The notes: generated from the letters alone by a model not told the origin. A DNA stretch of 64,000 nucleotides from RGIG1681 sp045650505 (GCA_045650505.1 JAZRRE010000030.1:62001-126000), one strand, 5' to 3'; positions 33,184-42,957 are shown, numbered from the stretch's first letter. Numbers and translations are program-made.

Positions 33184-33217
33184 TGAAAAACACCCCTGCG
33201 AAAATGCAGGGGTGTTT
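33184..33217 (-). terminator. Terminator of the ABC-F gene
   Basis: An AAACACCCCTGC / GCAGGGGTGTTT stem of 12 bp with a T run on the minus strand. Confidence 0.85.
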
Positions 33218-35212
33218 CTATTCTTCTTCAGTTTCTTCTTTTGAAAGCACGGTTTCAATCTTTTCAAGTTTTTCTTGAATTTCAAGCCAATCAGCCATAA
33301 ACTTTTCTATCTGGCTTTCAACCTTTTCAGTTTCTGCTTGAATTTCCATAAGTTTAACAAAATCAGTTGCAATTTCAGGGTTAACAAAATCTTCTTGAAG
33401 TGCTTTTAGTTTTTCTTCGGCTTCTTTCGATTTTGCTTCTGTTTTTTTAAGTTGGTTTTCAAGTTTGTTCTTCTCTTTTCGAGCAAGATATGGTGACAAA
33501 CTTAAAATTGGGTCATCTTCTTTCGGGTCATCAAAGTCGATTGGATACTCAACTTTTTCTGGCTTTGGTTTCTTTTCAATTTCTTTTGTGATTTCTTCAA
33601 CTAATTTTGTGTTTGGGTGTGCATAGTCACTATACTTTCCATCAAAAATTTTAGTTTCACCAATTTCAAAAATCAAAAGTTTGGTTGCAATCTTATTCAC
33701 AAAATATCTGTCGTGCGAAACAAAAATAACCGTTCCTTCATATTTCAAAATAAGTTCTTCAAGGGTTTCTTTGCTGGTGATGTCCATATGGTTTGTCGGT
33801 TCATCAAGAATCAACACATTTGGCTTGCGTTCAAAAATTTTGCAAAGCTCAAGCCTAACAAGTTCGCCGCCAGATAGACTTGAAAGTTTTTTAAGCACAT
33901 CTTCACCTGAAAATAAAAATCTGCCAAGTGATGTTCGAACTTCATTGCCTGAAAGGTCAGGAAACGCAGCCTGAAAATCTTCATAAATGGTTTTATGGCT
34001 TGAAGATTTTGAAGCAAGTTGCTCAAAATAGCCATACTCCACATTATAACCCCACTTGAAATGCCCCGAAAGCATTGGAAGTTTTTCAGTGATGGTTGCA
34101 AGAAGCGTTGACTTTCCAAGCCCATTGCCACCAATAATGCCAAGCCTATCATGTTTTAAAAGTTTGAAATCAACAGTTGAAAGCACATTTTCGCGTATGT
34201 AGCCAATTTTTAAATTCACACACGAAAGCACTTCGTTTCCACTTTCAACTTCTGGCTTGATTCTTGCTTTAAAGGCTTTGTTGTCTGCCTTTTCTGGCTT
34301 TGGAATGATTTCCATTTTTTCAAGCATTTTAACTCTTGACTGCACAGCATTTGCCTTTGTTGCCTTATATCTAAACCTATCAATGAAAGCTTGAATGTCA
34401 GCAATTTCTCTTTGCTGTGCTTCATACATTTTCATTTGGCTGTCAAAGTTTGCTTCTTTGGTTTCTAAAAACTTTGAATAATTGCCCGCATAACGAACAA
34501 GTTTTTTGTGAGCAATTTCATAAACCACATTCACAGTGTTATCTAAAAACGCTCTATCGTGCGAAACAATAACCACTGCTTTTTTGTAACTTGAAATATA
34601 ATTTTCAAGCCAATTCACAGCCTTGATGTCAAGGTGGTTGGTTGGCTCATCAAGAAGCAAAAGGTCTGGTTTTGAAAGCACAAGTTTAATGAATGCAATC
34701 TTGGTTTTTTGTCCACCAGAAAATTCAAAAAGTTGTTTGAACTTGTCGGTTTCAGCAAAACCAAAAGATGATAAAATTGAGTTCATTTCAGCCTTATATG
34801 AATAGCCGTCATTTCTTTCAAACTCATCATGCACTCTTGAAAATTCAGCAACCACTTTATCGCTATAATCAGTTTCAAGTTTCTTTTGAAGTTCATTAAG
34901 TCTGTTTTCTAAATCAATAATATGCTTATAGCATTTCAAAATTTCTTCTTCAAGTGTCACGCACTCATTGTCAAAAGTCATTTGTTTGAGTGTGCCAATG
35001 GTTGGACTTCCCGTCACCGAAAACACAGGTGAAGCATTGTCTGGCTGATGAAGTTCAATTTCGCCGGTAAGCATTTTAAGGATTGTGGTTTTGCCACTTC
35101 CGTTTCTGCCAATAATTGCAATTTTGTCAGTGGTGTTAACTTCAAACGAAAAGTTTTCTAAAATGTTTTCGCCATTATAACCAAAACTCGCCTTGTTGAT
35201 TTTTATCTGCAT
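33218..35212 (-). CDS. ABC-F family ATPase
   Basis: This 664-residue protein has two ABC domains in one chain and no membrane segment. The Walker A motifs are AIIGRNGSGKTT and GIIGGNGLGKST, the signatures are FSGGQKTKIAF and LSGGELVRLEL, and the Walker B motifs are LLLLDEPTNHLD and VLILDEPTNHMD. They are joined by the P-site interaction linker, with a C-terminal coiled coil (ENQLKKTEAKSKEAEEKLKAL). ABC-F proteins act on ribosomes as translation factors or in antibiotic protection; this one cannot be assigned to a resistance subtype. The ribosome site is AAGGAAGG. Confidence 0.92.
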   Translation of the reverse strand: MQIKINKASFGYNGENILENFSFEVNTTDKIAIIGRNGSGKTTILKMLTGEIELHQPDNASPVFSVTGSPTIGTLKQMTFDNECVTLEEEILKCYKHIIDLENRLNELQKKLETDYSDKVVAEFSRVHDEFERNDGYSYKAEMNSILSSFGFAETDKFKQLFEFSGGQKTKIAFIKLVLSKPDLLLLDEPTNHLDIKAVNWLENYISSYKKAVVIVSHDRAFLDNTVNVVYEIAHKKLVRYAGNYSKFLETKEANFDSQMKMYEAQQREIADIQAFIDRFRYKATKANAVQSRVKMLEKMEIIPKPEKADNKAFKARIKPEVESGNEVLSCVNLKIGYIRENVLSTVDFKLLKHDRLGIIGGNGLGKSTLLATITEKLPMLSGHFKWGYNVEYGYFEQLASKSSSHKTIYEDFQAAFPDLSGNEVRTSLGRFLFSGEDVLKKLSSLSGGELVRLELCKIFERKPNVLILDEPTNHMDITSKETLEELILKYEGTVIFVSHDRYFVNKIATKLLIFEIGETKIFDGKYSDYAHPNTKLVEEITKEIEKKPKPEKVEYPIDFDDPKEDDPILSLSPYLARKEKNKLENQLKKTEAKSKEAEEKLKALQEDFVNPEIATDFVKLMEIQAETEKVESQIEKFMADWLEIQEKLEKIETVLSKEETEEE

Positions 35213-35332
35213 TTTCGACCTTCCTTTACCAGCAGATTATAACACACCTGCATTTTATTTTCAATCATAAATTATATCTAACACAAAAAGGCTTTGTATC
35301 AAAATATTTGTGCATAATAATATCTTTTAATA

Positions 35333-35362
35333 TTGACACACGGCTTGCGATTTTATTAAAAT
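35333..35362 (+). promoter_or_regulatory. Promoter of the thyX-like/folD operon
   Basis: TTGACA (35333-35338), an 18-bp spacer and TAAAAT (35357-35362). Confidence 0.72.
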
Positions 35363-35396
35363 ATTGTTAGTAGAAAATTTTTTAGGAGATACACTT

Positions 35397-36743
35397 ATGA
35401 AATTTAATGAAACCGGCGCTTTTATTTTAAGCGAAACAAAAAATGGTGAAAGAATTGTTTCTTGTGGTGGAAGAATTTCAACACAACCAGGAACAGCCGT
35501 TGAACTTTACAAAAAAGCAACAGACAAAGAAAAGAACTTGAAACTTGTTTCAAGAGTTGTTGCTTCTGGTCACAAAACCATTCTCGAGCACCACTATTTC
35601 AACATTGCTTTCAACAATGTCAGCATTTTTATTGAACAATATTTAATCGAGTTTAGACTTGCTTCATTCACAATCAAGTCGGGCAGATATGTAAACTTCT
35701 CAAGCGCAGGTTTCAACCTTCCAAACTCATTCACTGATGAGCAAAAGAAACTTTTGAAAACACACTATAAAAAGATGTTCAAAACTTATGACAAATTTGT
35801 TGCAGCAGGCATTCCTGTTGAAGATGCAAGATTTGTTTTGCCTTATGGTCTTAAAACCAACATTTATATGAGTATGAACGCAAGAGAGCTTGTTCATATC
35901 ATCTGCTCAATGATTTATGGCAGAGGCAAATATTATGAAGAAATCATTGAACTTGGCTTGCAATTAAAAGCACAATTTGACGAGCGTTATCCAGGCCTTA
36001 TTGAAGCAAACTCAAAATATTACACTGAAGACTTAAACAAAGTGCTTCAAATTTCTCAAGAACCTTGCAAAAAACCTGAATTTGTTTCACACTCTGCAAG
36101 CCTTATTTCAGGTTCAACTGGTAGTGGCGAGGCAATCAATGAATTTGCAAAAGCAAGTGGCTATGAAAAGTTTGACTTTGAAACAGCCTTAAAAGATGAC
36201 AAACAATCAAAACTTCTTGAGCATTTCTCATACACATTCAAAGTTAACCACTTTGCACTCATCATTTTAAAACACTATTCAAGACACAGAATGCAAACCC
36301 TTTCAACTGCTCCAATCGTTCAAATGGCAGGCATTAACAAATTTGTTATTCCTGAAACAATTTTAGCAGAACCAGAACTTAAGACAGAATTTGAAAAATG
36401 CATTAAAGAAAACAGAAGAATTTATAACAAATTACTCGAACAAAACATTAACCCATATTTAATGATTTACATCACCCCACACGCGACAGCAATTGACTTT
36501 GTTTCAACAATGAACGCTCGTGAACTTCTTCACTTTATGAACCTACGCACTTGCTCAAGAGCACAATGGGAAATCCGTTATCTTGCAAACGATATGCTTA
36601 AACTTTTAAAGAAACACGACCCAACACTTTTTGGTGGATTTGGTCCAAGTTGCTACACTTATGGCGTTTGCCCTGAAGGCAGACTCTGCTGCGGAAAGCA
36701 AGCTGAAATGAAAGCAAAATTTGATAATTTGGAGAACGACTAA
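35397..36743 (+). CDS. Two-domain FAD-dependent thymidylate synthase (ThyX-like)
   Basis: This 448-residue protein contains two ThyX-like halves. The first has SGHKTILEHHYFNIAF and a degenerate ThyX motif (EFRLASFTIKSGRYV, lacking the RH of RHR). The second has LLEHFSYTFKV, an intact RHR (SRHRMQTLSTAP) and the substrate-binding TCSRAQWEIR, then a Cys-rich end (CYTYGVCPEGRLCCG). ThyX uses methylene-THF and FADH2 to make dTMP. Usual ThyX is 220-260 residues and tetrameric, so this looks like a fused pseudo-dimer in which each half keeps different parts. The start at 35397 follows TTAGGAG. Its stop overlaps folD (TAATG). Confidence 0.85.
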   Translation: MKFNETGAFILSETKNGERIVSCGGRISTQPGTAVELYKKATDKEKNLKLVSRVVASGHKTILEHHYFNIAFNNVSIFIEQYLIEFRLASFTIKSGRYVNFSSAGFNLPNSFTDEQKKLLKTHYKKMFKTYDKFVAAGIPVEDARFVLPYGLKTNIYMSMNARELVHIICSMIYGRGKYYEEIIELGLQLKAQFDERYPGLIEANSKYYTEDLNKVLQISQEPCKKPEFVSHSASLISGSTGSGEAINEFAKASGYEKFDFETALKDDKQSKLLEHFSYTFKVNHFALIILKHYSRHRMQTLSTAPIVQMAGINKFVIPETILAEPELKTEFEKCIKENRRIYNKLLEQNINPYLMIYITPHATAIDFVSTMNARELLHFMNLRTCSRAQWEIRYLANDMLKLLKKHDPTLFGGFGPSCYTYGVCPEGRLCCGKQAEMKAKFDNLEND

Positions 36744-37576
36744 TGGAAAACATTATTCTTGATGGAAAAACCACTTCAAAAAATATTATTGAAGAACTCA
36801 AAGCAAAGTTTGAAAAAGAACCAACTGACAAACGCCTTGCAATTGTTTCTGCTGGTGATGACTATGGTTCAGCAGTTTATTGCAATATGAAGAAAAAGAA
36901 GGCTGAATATATCGGCATTGGCTGTGATGTTTTTCACTTTGAAGAAACAGTAACTCAAGAAGAACTTGAAACAAAAGTTCGTGAGCTTAATGCTGATGAC
37001 ACTTATGCCGGAATTATGATTCAACACCCACTTCCAAAAAGCATAAATGAACAAGCTTGTTTCAACTTAATCTCACCTGAAAAAGATGTTGACGGACTTT
37101 CTGCAACAAGCTTTGGCTATATTGTTCAAGACAGACAACTTTTTGCCCCAGCAACAGCACTTGGCATTATGAAACTTTTAAAGGCTTATGACATCAACCT
37201 TGTTGGCGAAGAAGTTTTAATGGTTGGAAAGAGCCAAATTGTTGGTCTTCCACTTGCTGTTATGCTTATGAAAGCTGGCGCAACCGTAACCGTTGCACAC
37301 TCAAGAACAAAAGACCTTGCTTCAATGGTTAAGAACTATAAAATTGTTATCGTTGCAATCGGCAAACCTGAACTTGTGAAAGCAGAATGGTTCACCGAAG
37401 GTCAAATTATTGTTGATGCTGGCTACAACGAAGGCAATGTTGGAGATGTTGACCATTTGGCTTATGAAAAGGCAAGCTATTACACTCCTGTTCCTGGCGG
37501 TGTTGGTCCAATGACCATTGCTTCACTTATGAGTCAAACTGCAACTGCAATTGATAATATGAAAAATAATAAATAA
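36743..37576 (+). CDS. folD: FolD, methylene-THF dehydrogenase/cyclohydrolase
   Basis: This 277-residue bifunctional enzyme interconverts 5,10-methylene-, methenyl- and 10-formyl-THF. The catalytic Tyr-x3-Lys (YCNMK), the GIMIQHPLPKSI and EKDVDGLS blocks, the NADP loop VGKSQIVGLPLAVML and the C-terminal PVPGGVGPMTIASLM are all present. Translational coupling to the ThyX-like gene makes sense because FolD supplies the methylene-THF that ThyX consumes. The stop codon opens the short copy of the A-tract element that separates it from the next gene. Confidence 0.96.
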   Translation: MENIILDGKTTSKNIIEELKAKFEKEPTDKRLAIVSAGDDYGSAVYCNMKKKKAEYIGIGCDVFHFEETVTQEELETKVRELNADDTYAGIMIQHPLPKSINEQACFNLISPEKDVDGLSATSFGYIVQDRQLFAPATALGIMKLLKAYDINLVGEEVLMVGKSQIVGLPLAVMLMKAGATVTVAHSRTKDLASMVKNYKIVIVAIGKPELVKAEWFTEGQIIVDAGYNEGNVGDVDHLAYEKASYYTPVPGGVGPMTIASLMSQTATAIDNMKNNK

Positions 37577-37612
37577 AAAACGCAAAAATATATAAAAAAT
37601 AATTAAAAAATG
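37574..37612 (+). repeat. Stop-anchored A-tract element, short copy C
   Basis: It begins with the folD stop (TAAAAAACGCAAAAAT) and ends AATAATTAAAAAATG, about 10 bp shorter than the other copies. The ribosome site of the next gene overlaps its end. Confidence 0.7.
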
Positions 37613-37622
37613 GAGAATAAAT

Positions 37623-38372
37623 ATGAAAAAGAAAATTTTAACATTTATTTTAACAATCTGTTTAATCTTCCCTTGTGTGTTTATGTTTAGTGCTTGCGAC
37701 AAAGAACCTGAAAATCCATCAAATGAAACACCATCAAATTCACCTTCAGGTTCATCTGTGGTTTACACAGTTACTGAAGCTGAATGGGAAATTAACTTCA
37801 ATATCACAAAATTACAAAGTGAACCACAAGCAGAACCTGTTTGCTATACTGTAAGCAATGTTGCTGATAGTTCATTAGATGAAATCACCTCTTACACACT
37901 TCGTGCTGAAGGTGAATCTGAAGGCGAGCCTGGTTTAGGCATTTTAAAAGTTGCTCAAAATGGATTGTATATGGAATTTTATGTGGATAATGTTTTATCA
38001 GAAGATGAAACAGGAACATTTACAAGTTCAAACCCAATTTATATTGGAATGACAAAAATGTTAGGCAGTTACCTTCCTTTTTCAGGTCAATATGATAGAT
38101 TTACTTTCGACCAAACAAAAAATGCCTATGTTGCTCAAAACTTAAAATCAACCGTTATTAACGAAGAAGATATTAACGAAACTCGTGACTTATTCAACAA
38201 ATATGTTGAAATCACATTTATCAATGGATACCTTAACACTGTATCTATTCAACTTTGTATGGATGAATCATATGTAGACCCATACCTTACATTAACATTT
38301 ACTTTTTCAGATATAAACAACACAATAGTTGACACCACTGTTGAAGGTGTAGATAGTAAAACTGAATTTTAA
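37623..38372 (+). CDS. Lipoprotein of unknown function, 249 aa
   Basis: It has a lipoprotein signal with FSAC lipobox (Cys25), a Ser/Pro/Asn-rich linker (about 30-50), then a beta-rich domain with no recognised motif. It should be anchored outside the membrane. The ribosome site is GGAG, 47 bp after folD, so it may be the last gene of the thyX-folD transcript, which would be functionally odd. No homologous family is recognised by eye. A terminator follows. Confidence 0.75.
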   Translation: MKKKILTFILTICLIFPCVFMFSACDKEPENPSNETPSNSPSGSSVVYTVTEAEWEINFNITKLQSEPQAEPVCYTVSNVADSSLDEITSYTLRAEGESEGEPGLGILKVAQNGLYMEFYVDNVLSEDETGTFTSSNPIYIGMTKMLGSYLPFSGQYDRFTFDQTKNAYVAQNLKSTVINEEDINETRDLFNKYVEITFINGYLNTVSIQLCMDESYVDPYLTLTFTFSDINNTIVDTTVEGVDSKTEF

Positions 38373-38401
38373 AAAACAGGGAAACTTCCCTGTTTTTTTT
38401 G
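38371..38401. terminator. Bidirectional terminator
   Basis: AAACAGGGAA / TTCCCTGTTT with flanking A and T runs, between convergent genes. Confidence 0.82.
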
Positions 38402-38419
38402 TGTTTTTTTAAATCTAAT

Positions 38420-39394
38420 TTAACTTGGTTGTGAACCTTCAATTTGCTTTAATATTTCATTAAGTCTTGAATGTTCTAAATCAAAGTCTGGCGCAAGTCT
38501 TGCTCTCACATCATCAAAAAATGGCGTTTTTACGCAAGTGTCCCAAAACTTATCGCTATTGTTTGAGTTGTTCACCCAAGGTTTTCTTTGACCTGCAAAG
38601 TGCGAGATTTTGATATTCTTTGTAGTTTCATCATACTCTTTTTTGAGCCAAGCAGGAAGATAGTTTGTCCAACCGAAATCTTGAAGATGGTCCCAAGCGC
38701 CGTCAACAAGCAAAATTCTGCCCTCACAAATAACATTCAAGATATCTTGGTCGTGTTGACGCCAATCCATAAGCCCCGCAATATCCATAAGCATTTCAGG
38801 AGTGTAAGTTTTGTTGAATTCTGGAACATTAATAACAAGCATTCCAGACAAAATATAATCATCAACATTTTTAAGCCCCAAAATTTCTTCGCGATACCAC
38901 CTTCTGTCATCGTTATCTTTATAGCAGTGGCAAAGCCCCGCATAATCTCTTGAAGAAGCAATCAAATTGTCACCAAGCTCTGTGCCATGATAAAGTTCTG
39001 CAACATCGGTGAGTGCAAGCATATCGCCATCAAAATATAAAACCTTTTCATAATCAGGCATAAGTGTTGGAATCAAGAGTCTGTAATAAATTTCAGGTGA
39101 ATAAGAGGTTTGTGTGTAAATGTTTTCAGTGAACAAATTTTCTGGCATCTTGATATGTTTTTCAAGGTCAAAAAGGCGGATTGAAACATTTTGTTTTCCA
39201 TCAGCCATTGAAAGCAACTTCTTTTTGAGAATAGGGTCTGCATTGCTGCAAAGCACCACAATATCATAATTGTCATTTTTATTTGCGTGGTCAATGATTG
39301 ATTGAATCATTACACCTGTGAATGGCAAAAAGCCATTGTTTGCCGCAAAACAAATTGGAACAGCATTATCTTTAAAAACTTTATTGATAACCAT
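38420..39394 (-). CDS. Family 8 glycosyltransferase
   Basis: This 324-residue enzyme resembles the LgtC/WaaJ family. VPICFAANNGFLPFTGVMIQS lies at the start, SYSPEIYYRLLIPTLMPDYEK precedes the DxD motif LYFDGDMLAL, and NVPEFNKTYTPEMLMD and WDHLQDFGWTN follow. ISHFAGQRKPW near the end is the conserved His/Gly/Lys/Pro block that binds the nucleotide-sugar phosphates. It is a retaining transferase using UDP-Gal or UDP-Glc in characterised members. The ribosome site is AAGGAGGGC. It is divergent from the LysR gene. Confidence 0.9.
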   Translation of the reverse strand: MVINKVFKDNAVPICFAANNGFLPFTGVMIQSIIDHANKNDNYDIVVLCSNADPILKKKLLSMADGKQNVSIRLFDLEKHIKMPENLFTENIYTQTSYSPEIYYRLLIPTLMPDYEKVLYFDGDMLALTDVAELYHGTELGDNLIASSRDYAGLCHCYKDNDDRRWYREEILGLKNVDDYILSGMLVINVPEFNKTYTPEMLMDIAGLMDWRQHDQDILNVICEGRILLVDGAWDHLQDFGWTNYLPAWLKKEYDETTKNIKISHFAGQRKPWVNNSNNSDKFWDTCVKTPFFDDVRARLAPDFDLEHSRLNEILKQIEGSQPS

Positions 39395-39553
39395 TTTGCC
39401 CTCCTTAAATCGTAATAATATTATATCACTTTAAATCATCTTTTTCAATATATTCCTAAAAACTGCTCTTAAACCCCGAAAATTTCAGCATTTGCAAGCA
39501 TTTATTTTATCAAAATTCTGCTAAAAATCTAAAATAAATTTTATTTATACATA

Positions 39554-39582
39554 TTGACATTACATTTATTTTCATTTATAAT
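39554..39582 (+). promoter_or_regulatory. Consensus promoter of the lysR-type gene
   Basis: Perfect TTGACA (39554-39559), 17-bp spacer, perfect TATAAT (39577-39582). Confidence 0.88.
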
Positions 39583-39616
39583 ATGGCTGTTTACGAAATT
39601 TTATGGAGATACAATA

Positions 39617-40510
39617 ATGCAATTTTCCAATATAAACTACAACCTATATAAAAGTTTCTTGGTTGTATATGAAACAAAAAATATTTCAAGGGCTGCCGAC
39701 CTTCTTTACATTTCGCAACCAGCAGTCAGCCACAACATTAAAGAACTTGAAAAACAACTTGGAATTCAACTTTTCTATAAAAAAGCAAACGGTATGAGTT
39801 CAACAAGCGAAGCAGATATTTTATATAAATATATCTCAAGTGCTTTCAACTCAATCTGGAAAGGTGAACTCACAATTTCAGATATGGCAGGTCTTAAAAC
39901 CGGCGTTGTTAAAATTGGTTCACCATCATATCTTGCTGTGCTTTATCTCTCAAACATTATCACAGATTTTAGAAAGCAATATCCAAACATTAAAATCGAA
40001 ATTGTTTCAAAGTCAATGCCAGACCTTATTGCAATGCTTCAAACCCAAAACATTGACTTTGTGATTGACTGTCAACCTATTCCAACTGACAAGTCAAAAA
40101 CCGAAGTGAAGTATTTAACTTCATTTGCACACTGCTTTGTAACAACTGATAAATATTACACAAACAAGCCGGTTGGCATTGAAGCATTAAACACACTTCC
40201 ACTCATCATTTGCTCACAAACTTCTGAAGAAATCAAGCTTTTGAAGAACGCAATGAGTGAAATTAAAATCAATCCTGTTATTGAATCGTGGACAACTGAA
40301 ACCCTTGTTAAACTTGTTAAAGATGGCAACGGTGTTGGTTACATTCAAGAAGAATATGTTAGGGGTGACCTTGAGAACGGAACACTTAAAAAACTCAACA
40401 TTTCGTTCACACCACCAAAACTTGATATCTATTGCGGATACATCAGTGACACTCTTGCTTATGCTCCAAAAAAGTTTATCGACCACGTGCTTTCAGTTAA
40501 ACATCAATAG
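39617..40510 (+). CDS. LysR-family transcriptional regulator
   Basis: This 297-residue regulator has an N-terminal winged HTH (YKSFLVVYETKNISRAADLL then ISQPAVSHNIKELEKQLGIQLF) and a substrate-binding effector domain (GVVKIGSPSYLAVLYLSNII onward). LysR regulators often control a divergent neighbour; here that is the GT8 gene, about 220 bp away. The start at 39617 follows GGAGAT; the longer frame begins inside the -35 box. The effector is unknown. Confidence 0.92.
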   Translation: MQFSNINYNLYKSFLVVYETKNISRAADLLYISQPAVSHNIKELEKQLGIQLFYKKANGMSSTSEADILYKYISSAFNSIWKGELTISDMAGLKTGVVKIGSPSYLAVLYLSNIITDFRKQYPNIKIEIVSKSMPDLIAMLQTQNIDFVIDCQPIPTDKSKTEVKYLTSFAHCFVTTDKYYTNKPVGIEALNTLPLIICSQTSEEIKLLKNAMSEIKINPVIESWTTETLVKLVKDGNGVGYIQEEYVRGDLENGTLKKLNISFTPPKLDIYCGYISDTLAYAPKKFIDHVLSVKHQ

Positions 40511-40539
40511 AAACCAGACAAATTTTGTCTGGTTTTTTC
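40511..40539 (+). terminator. Terminator of the lysR-type gene
   Basis: AAACCAGACAAA / TTTGTCTGGTTT followed by T run, immediately after the TAG stop. Confidence 0.83.
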
Positions 40540-40647
40540 TTTATCAATTATTTTTATATATCATATTTCTTTTTTGCATATTTACCCATTCAAAAAAATT
40601 TTGTTTTATTTTTAAATTGTGATATCATTAATTTGAGGAAGAATGAT

Positions 40648-41589
40648 ATGAATAATTATTATTATTGCATTGATGTTGGTGGCACAACCATCAAAGGTGG
40701 AATTGTTGACACCGATAATAACATTTTGTTTTCAAGCTGGGTAAAGACCCGAACATTTGATGGTTCAATTTCACTTGCTGAAAACATTATGTCACTTGTT
40801 TCAAATCTAGAAGAAAACTCACAGCTTCCCGTTTCAAAAGCAAAAGGAATTGGAATTGGTGTTCCGGGAATTATTTCAGATAAAGGTGTTGTTTGCAGGT
40901 CAGCAAACCTTAACCTTAACCAATATCCACTCAAAACCGAACTTGAAAAAATCTTAACTATTCCTGTTAAAATTGCAAACGATGCTTGCGTTGCAGGGCT
41001 TGCAGAAAATGCCTTTGGTGCTGGGAAAGATTTTAACAACTATCTTATGCTCACACTTGGAACCGGAATCGGCGGTGAAATTTTTATTGGTGGCAAACCA
41101 CTCCGCTTGCTCCGTTGCTTTTCATCTGAAATGGGACATATGAAAATCACTGACAGAAACATAAGATGTGGCTGCGGTGAATACGGCTGTTTTGAAAGTG
41201 TTGCAAGCACAATTGCACTTGAACGTCAAACCCGTGAAGCAATGGAAAAGAACAAAGATTCAAAAATGTGGGAAAAATACACCATCGAAACCGTTAACGG
41301 AAAAACCGTTTTTGAATTTAAAGATATCGACAAAACCGCTGCAACAGTTTTTAAAAACTACATAAAATATTTAGGGACAGGTGTTGCAAACCTTATCAAT
41401 ATTTTATCACCAGAGGCAATCATTATTGGTGGTGCAGTTTCTGCACAAAAAGACAACCTAACCACTCCACTCAAAGAGTATGTTTACAGTCACATATATG
41501 CCCGAAATGAACGACCATATCCTGAAATTTTAAACGCGAAGGCATCAGGAAATGCAGGAATTTTGGGCGCAAAATGTTTATTTGATTAA
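40648..41589 (+). CDS. ROK-family sugar kinase (glucokinase-like)
   Basis: This 313-residue ROK protein has the ATP loop IDVGGTTIKGGIVD, GIGVPGIIS, NDACVAGLAENAFGAG with the catalytic Asp, LGTGIGGEIFIGG, and the zinc motif (EMGHMKI followed by CGCGEYGCFE). It has no HTH, so it is a kinase rather than a repressor. Glucokinase activity is likely given that glucose-6-phosphate isomerase follows 24 bp downstream. The start at 40648 follows GAGGAAG. Confidence 0.9.
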   Translation: MNNYYYCIDVGGTTIKGGIVDTDNNILFSSWVKTRTFDGSISLAENIMSLVSNLEENSQLPVSKAKGIGIGVPGIISDKGVVCRSANLNLNQYPLKTELEKILTIPVKIANDACVAGLAENAFGAGKDFNNYLMLTLGTGIGGEIFIGGKPLRLLRCFSSEMGHMKITDRNIRCGCGEYGCFESVASTIALERQTREAMEKNKDSKMWEKYTIETVNGKTVFEFKDIDKTAATVFKNYIKYLGTGVANLINILSPEAIIIGGAVSAQKDNLTTPLKEYVYSHIYARNERPYPEILNAKASGNAGILGAKCLFD

Positions 41590-41613
41590 AAATTTTATCA
41601 AGGAGAAAAAAGT

Positions 41614-42873
41614 ATGAAATTAAATTTAAGACACAGCACACTTAAAGACAAAGACTTTGACTCAAAAGAGTTCGACAAAAAAATTAAAGAGATTCACGAA
41701 AAACTTCACTCTAGCGACACAAGTGCAGGAACCACTTGGGCAAACTGGCCAGAAACTTATGACAAAAAAGAATTTAACAAAATCTTAAAACTTGCTAAAG
41801 AAATTGAAAAAAATGCCGACGCCCTTTTAGTTATAGGAATTGGTGGTTCTTATCTTGGAGCAAAAGCAGGTATGGATATGCTTGCTCCTAAAAAACAAAA
41901 AGTTGAAATCATTTTTGCAGGAACCAATTTTGATTACAGCGACCTTGAATCAAAACTTGAATATTTAAAAAACAAAGATGTTTACGTTAATGTGGTTTCA
42001 AAATCAGGCACAACTGTTGAAATTTTGTCAACCTTAAACATTGTTGAACGCTTCTTAAAAAATAAGTATAAAGGTGATTATAAATCAAGACTCATCTTCA
42101 CAACCGATAAAGAAAAAGGCTATCTTCGTGAACGCGCTAACCTTGAAGGTATTGAAACACTCTGCGTTCCTGACAATATGGGTGGAAGATTCTCTGTTTT
42201 ATCAGCAGTAGGTTTGCTTCCATTTGCTGCAGCAGGAATCAACATCAAAAAGATTATGGATGGTGCACTTCAAGCTTATAACGAATTTTTAACTGACAAA
42301 ATCGAACTCAACCCTGCATATAAATATGCAATTTATAGATATTTAATCAATAAAAAACTTGGCAGAAAAATTGAACTCTTTGCAAGCTTTTCATCAAGTT
42401 TAACATCATTTGGAGCATGGCTTGTTCAACTTTTCAATGAAAGTGAAGGCAAAGACCACAAAGGCTTGTTTGTTTCATCACTTGCCTATTCAACTGACTT
42501 GCACTCTGTTGGACAATTCATTCAACAAGGCACACCAATGATTGCTGAAACCTTTATTGATATCAAAACTCCACTTAAAGATACAACTCTCACAAACATT
42601 CCACTTTCAAGTCCAATCAAATTTTTAGATGGAAAAACAATGAACGAAATCAATCGTGCTGGCTTTGAAGGAACTGTTAAAGCACACACCGAAGCAGATG
42701 TTCCAATTGCAATTTTAGAAGTTGAAAACATCAGCGAAGAATCTTATGGCTATATGGTTTATTTCTTTGAACTTGCTTGTGGTGCAAGCGGATATCTTTT
42801 AGGCGTTAACCCATTCAATCAACCAGGTGTTGAACAATATAAAGCACATATGAAACAACTTTTAAAAAGTTAA
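41614..42873 (+). CDS. pgi: Glucose-6-phosphate isomerase
   Basis: This 419-residue enzyme interconverts glucose-6-P and fructose-6-P. Visible motifs are VIGIGGSYLGAKAGMD, VVSKSGTTVEILSTL (sugar-phosphate loop), PDNMGGRFSVLSAVGLLP and, near the end, the Lys-containing NQPGVEQYK. The length is that of the compact Bacillota-type Pgi. The ribosome site is AAGGAG. It lies 24 bp behind the ROK kinase gene, forming a two-gene hexose-phosphorylation and entry operon, and ends with a strong terminator. Confidence 0.96.
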   Translation: MKLNLRHSTLKDKDFDSKEFDKKIKEIHEKLHSSDTSAGTTWANWPETYDKKEFNKILKLAKEIEKNADALLVIGIGGSYLGAKAGMDMLAPKKQKVEIIFAGTNFDYSDLESKLEYLKNKDVYVNVVSKSGTTVEILSTLNIVERFLKNKYKGDYKSRLIFTTDKEKGYLRERANLEGIETLCVPDNMGGRFSVLSAVGLLPFAAAGINIKKIMDGALQAYNEFLTDKIELNPAYKYAIYRYLINKKLGRKIELFASFSSSLTSFGAWLVQLFNESEGKDHKGLFVSSLAYSTDLHSVGQFIQQGTPMIAETFIDIKTPLKDTTLTNIPLSSPIKFLDGKTMNEINRAGFEGTVKAHTEADVPIAILEVENISEESYGYMVYFFELACGASGYLLGVNPFNQPGVEQYKAHMKQLLKS

Positions 42874-42878
42874 TAAAT

Positions 42879-42911
42879 AAAAAGACTAGCAAATTGCTAG
42901 TCTTTTTTTAC
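42879..42911 (+). terminator. pgi terminator
   Basis: AAAGACTAGCAA / TTGCTAGTCTTT with T run. Confidence 0.85.
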
Positions 42912-42928
42912 TATTTTTTTGCAAAATA

Positions 42929-42957
42929 AAAAGTCGTGAAAATTTCACGACTTTCAT
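42929..42957 (-). terminator. Terminator of the small membrane protein gene
   Basis: AAAGTCGTGAAA / TTTCACGACTTT hairpin just past the gene's stop on the minus strand. Confidence 0.75.
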
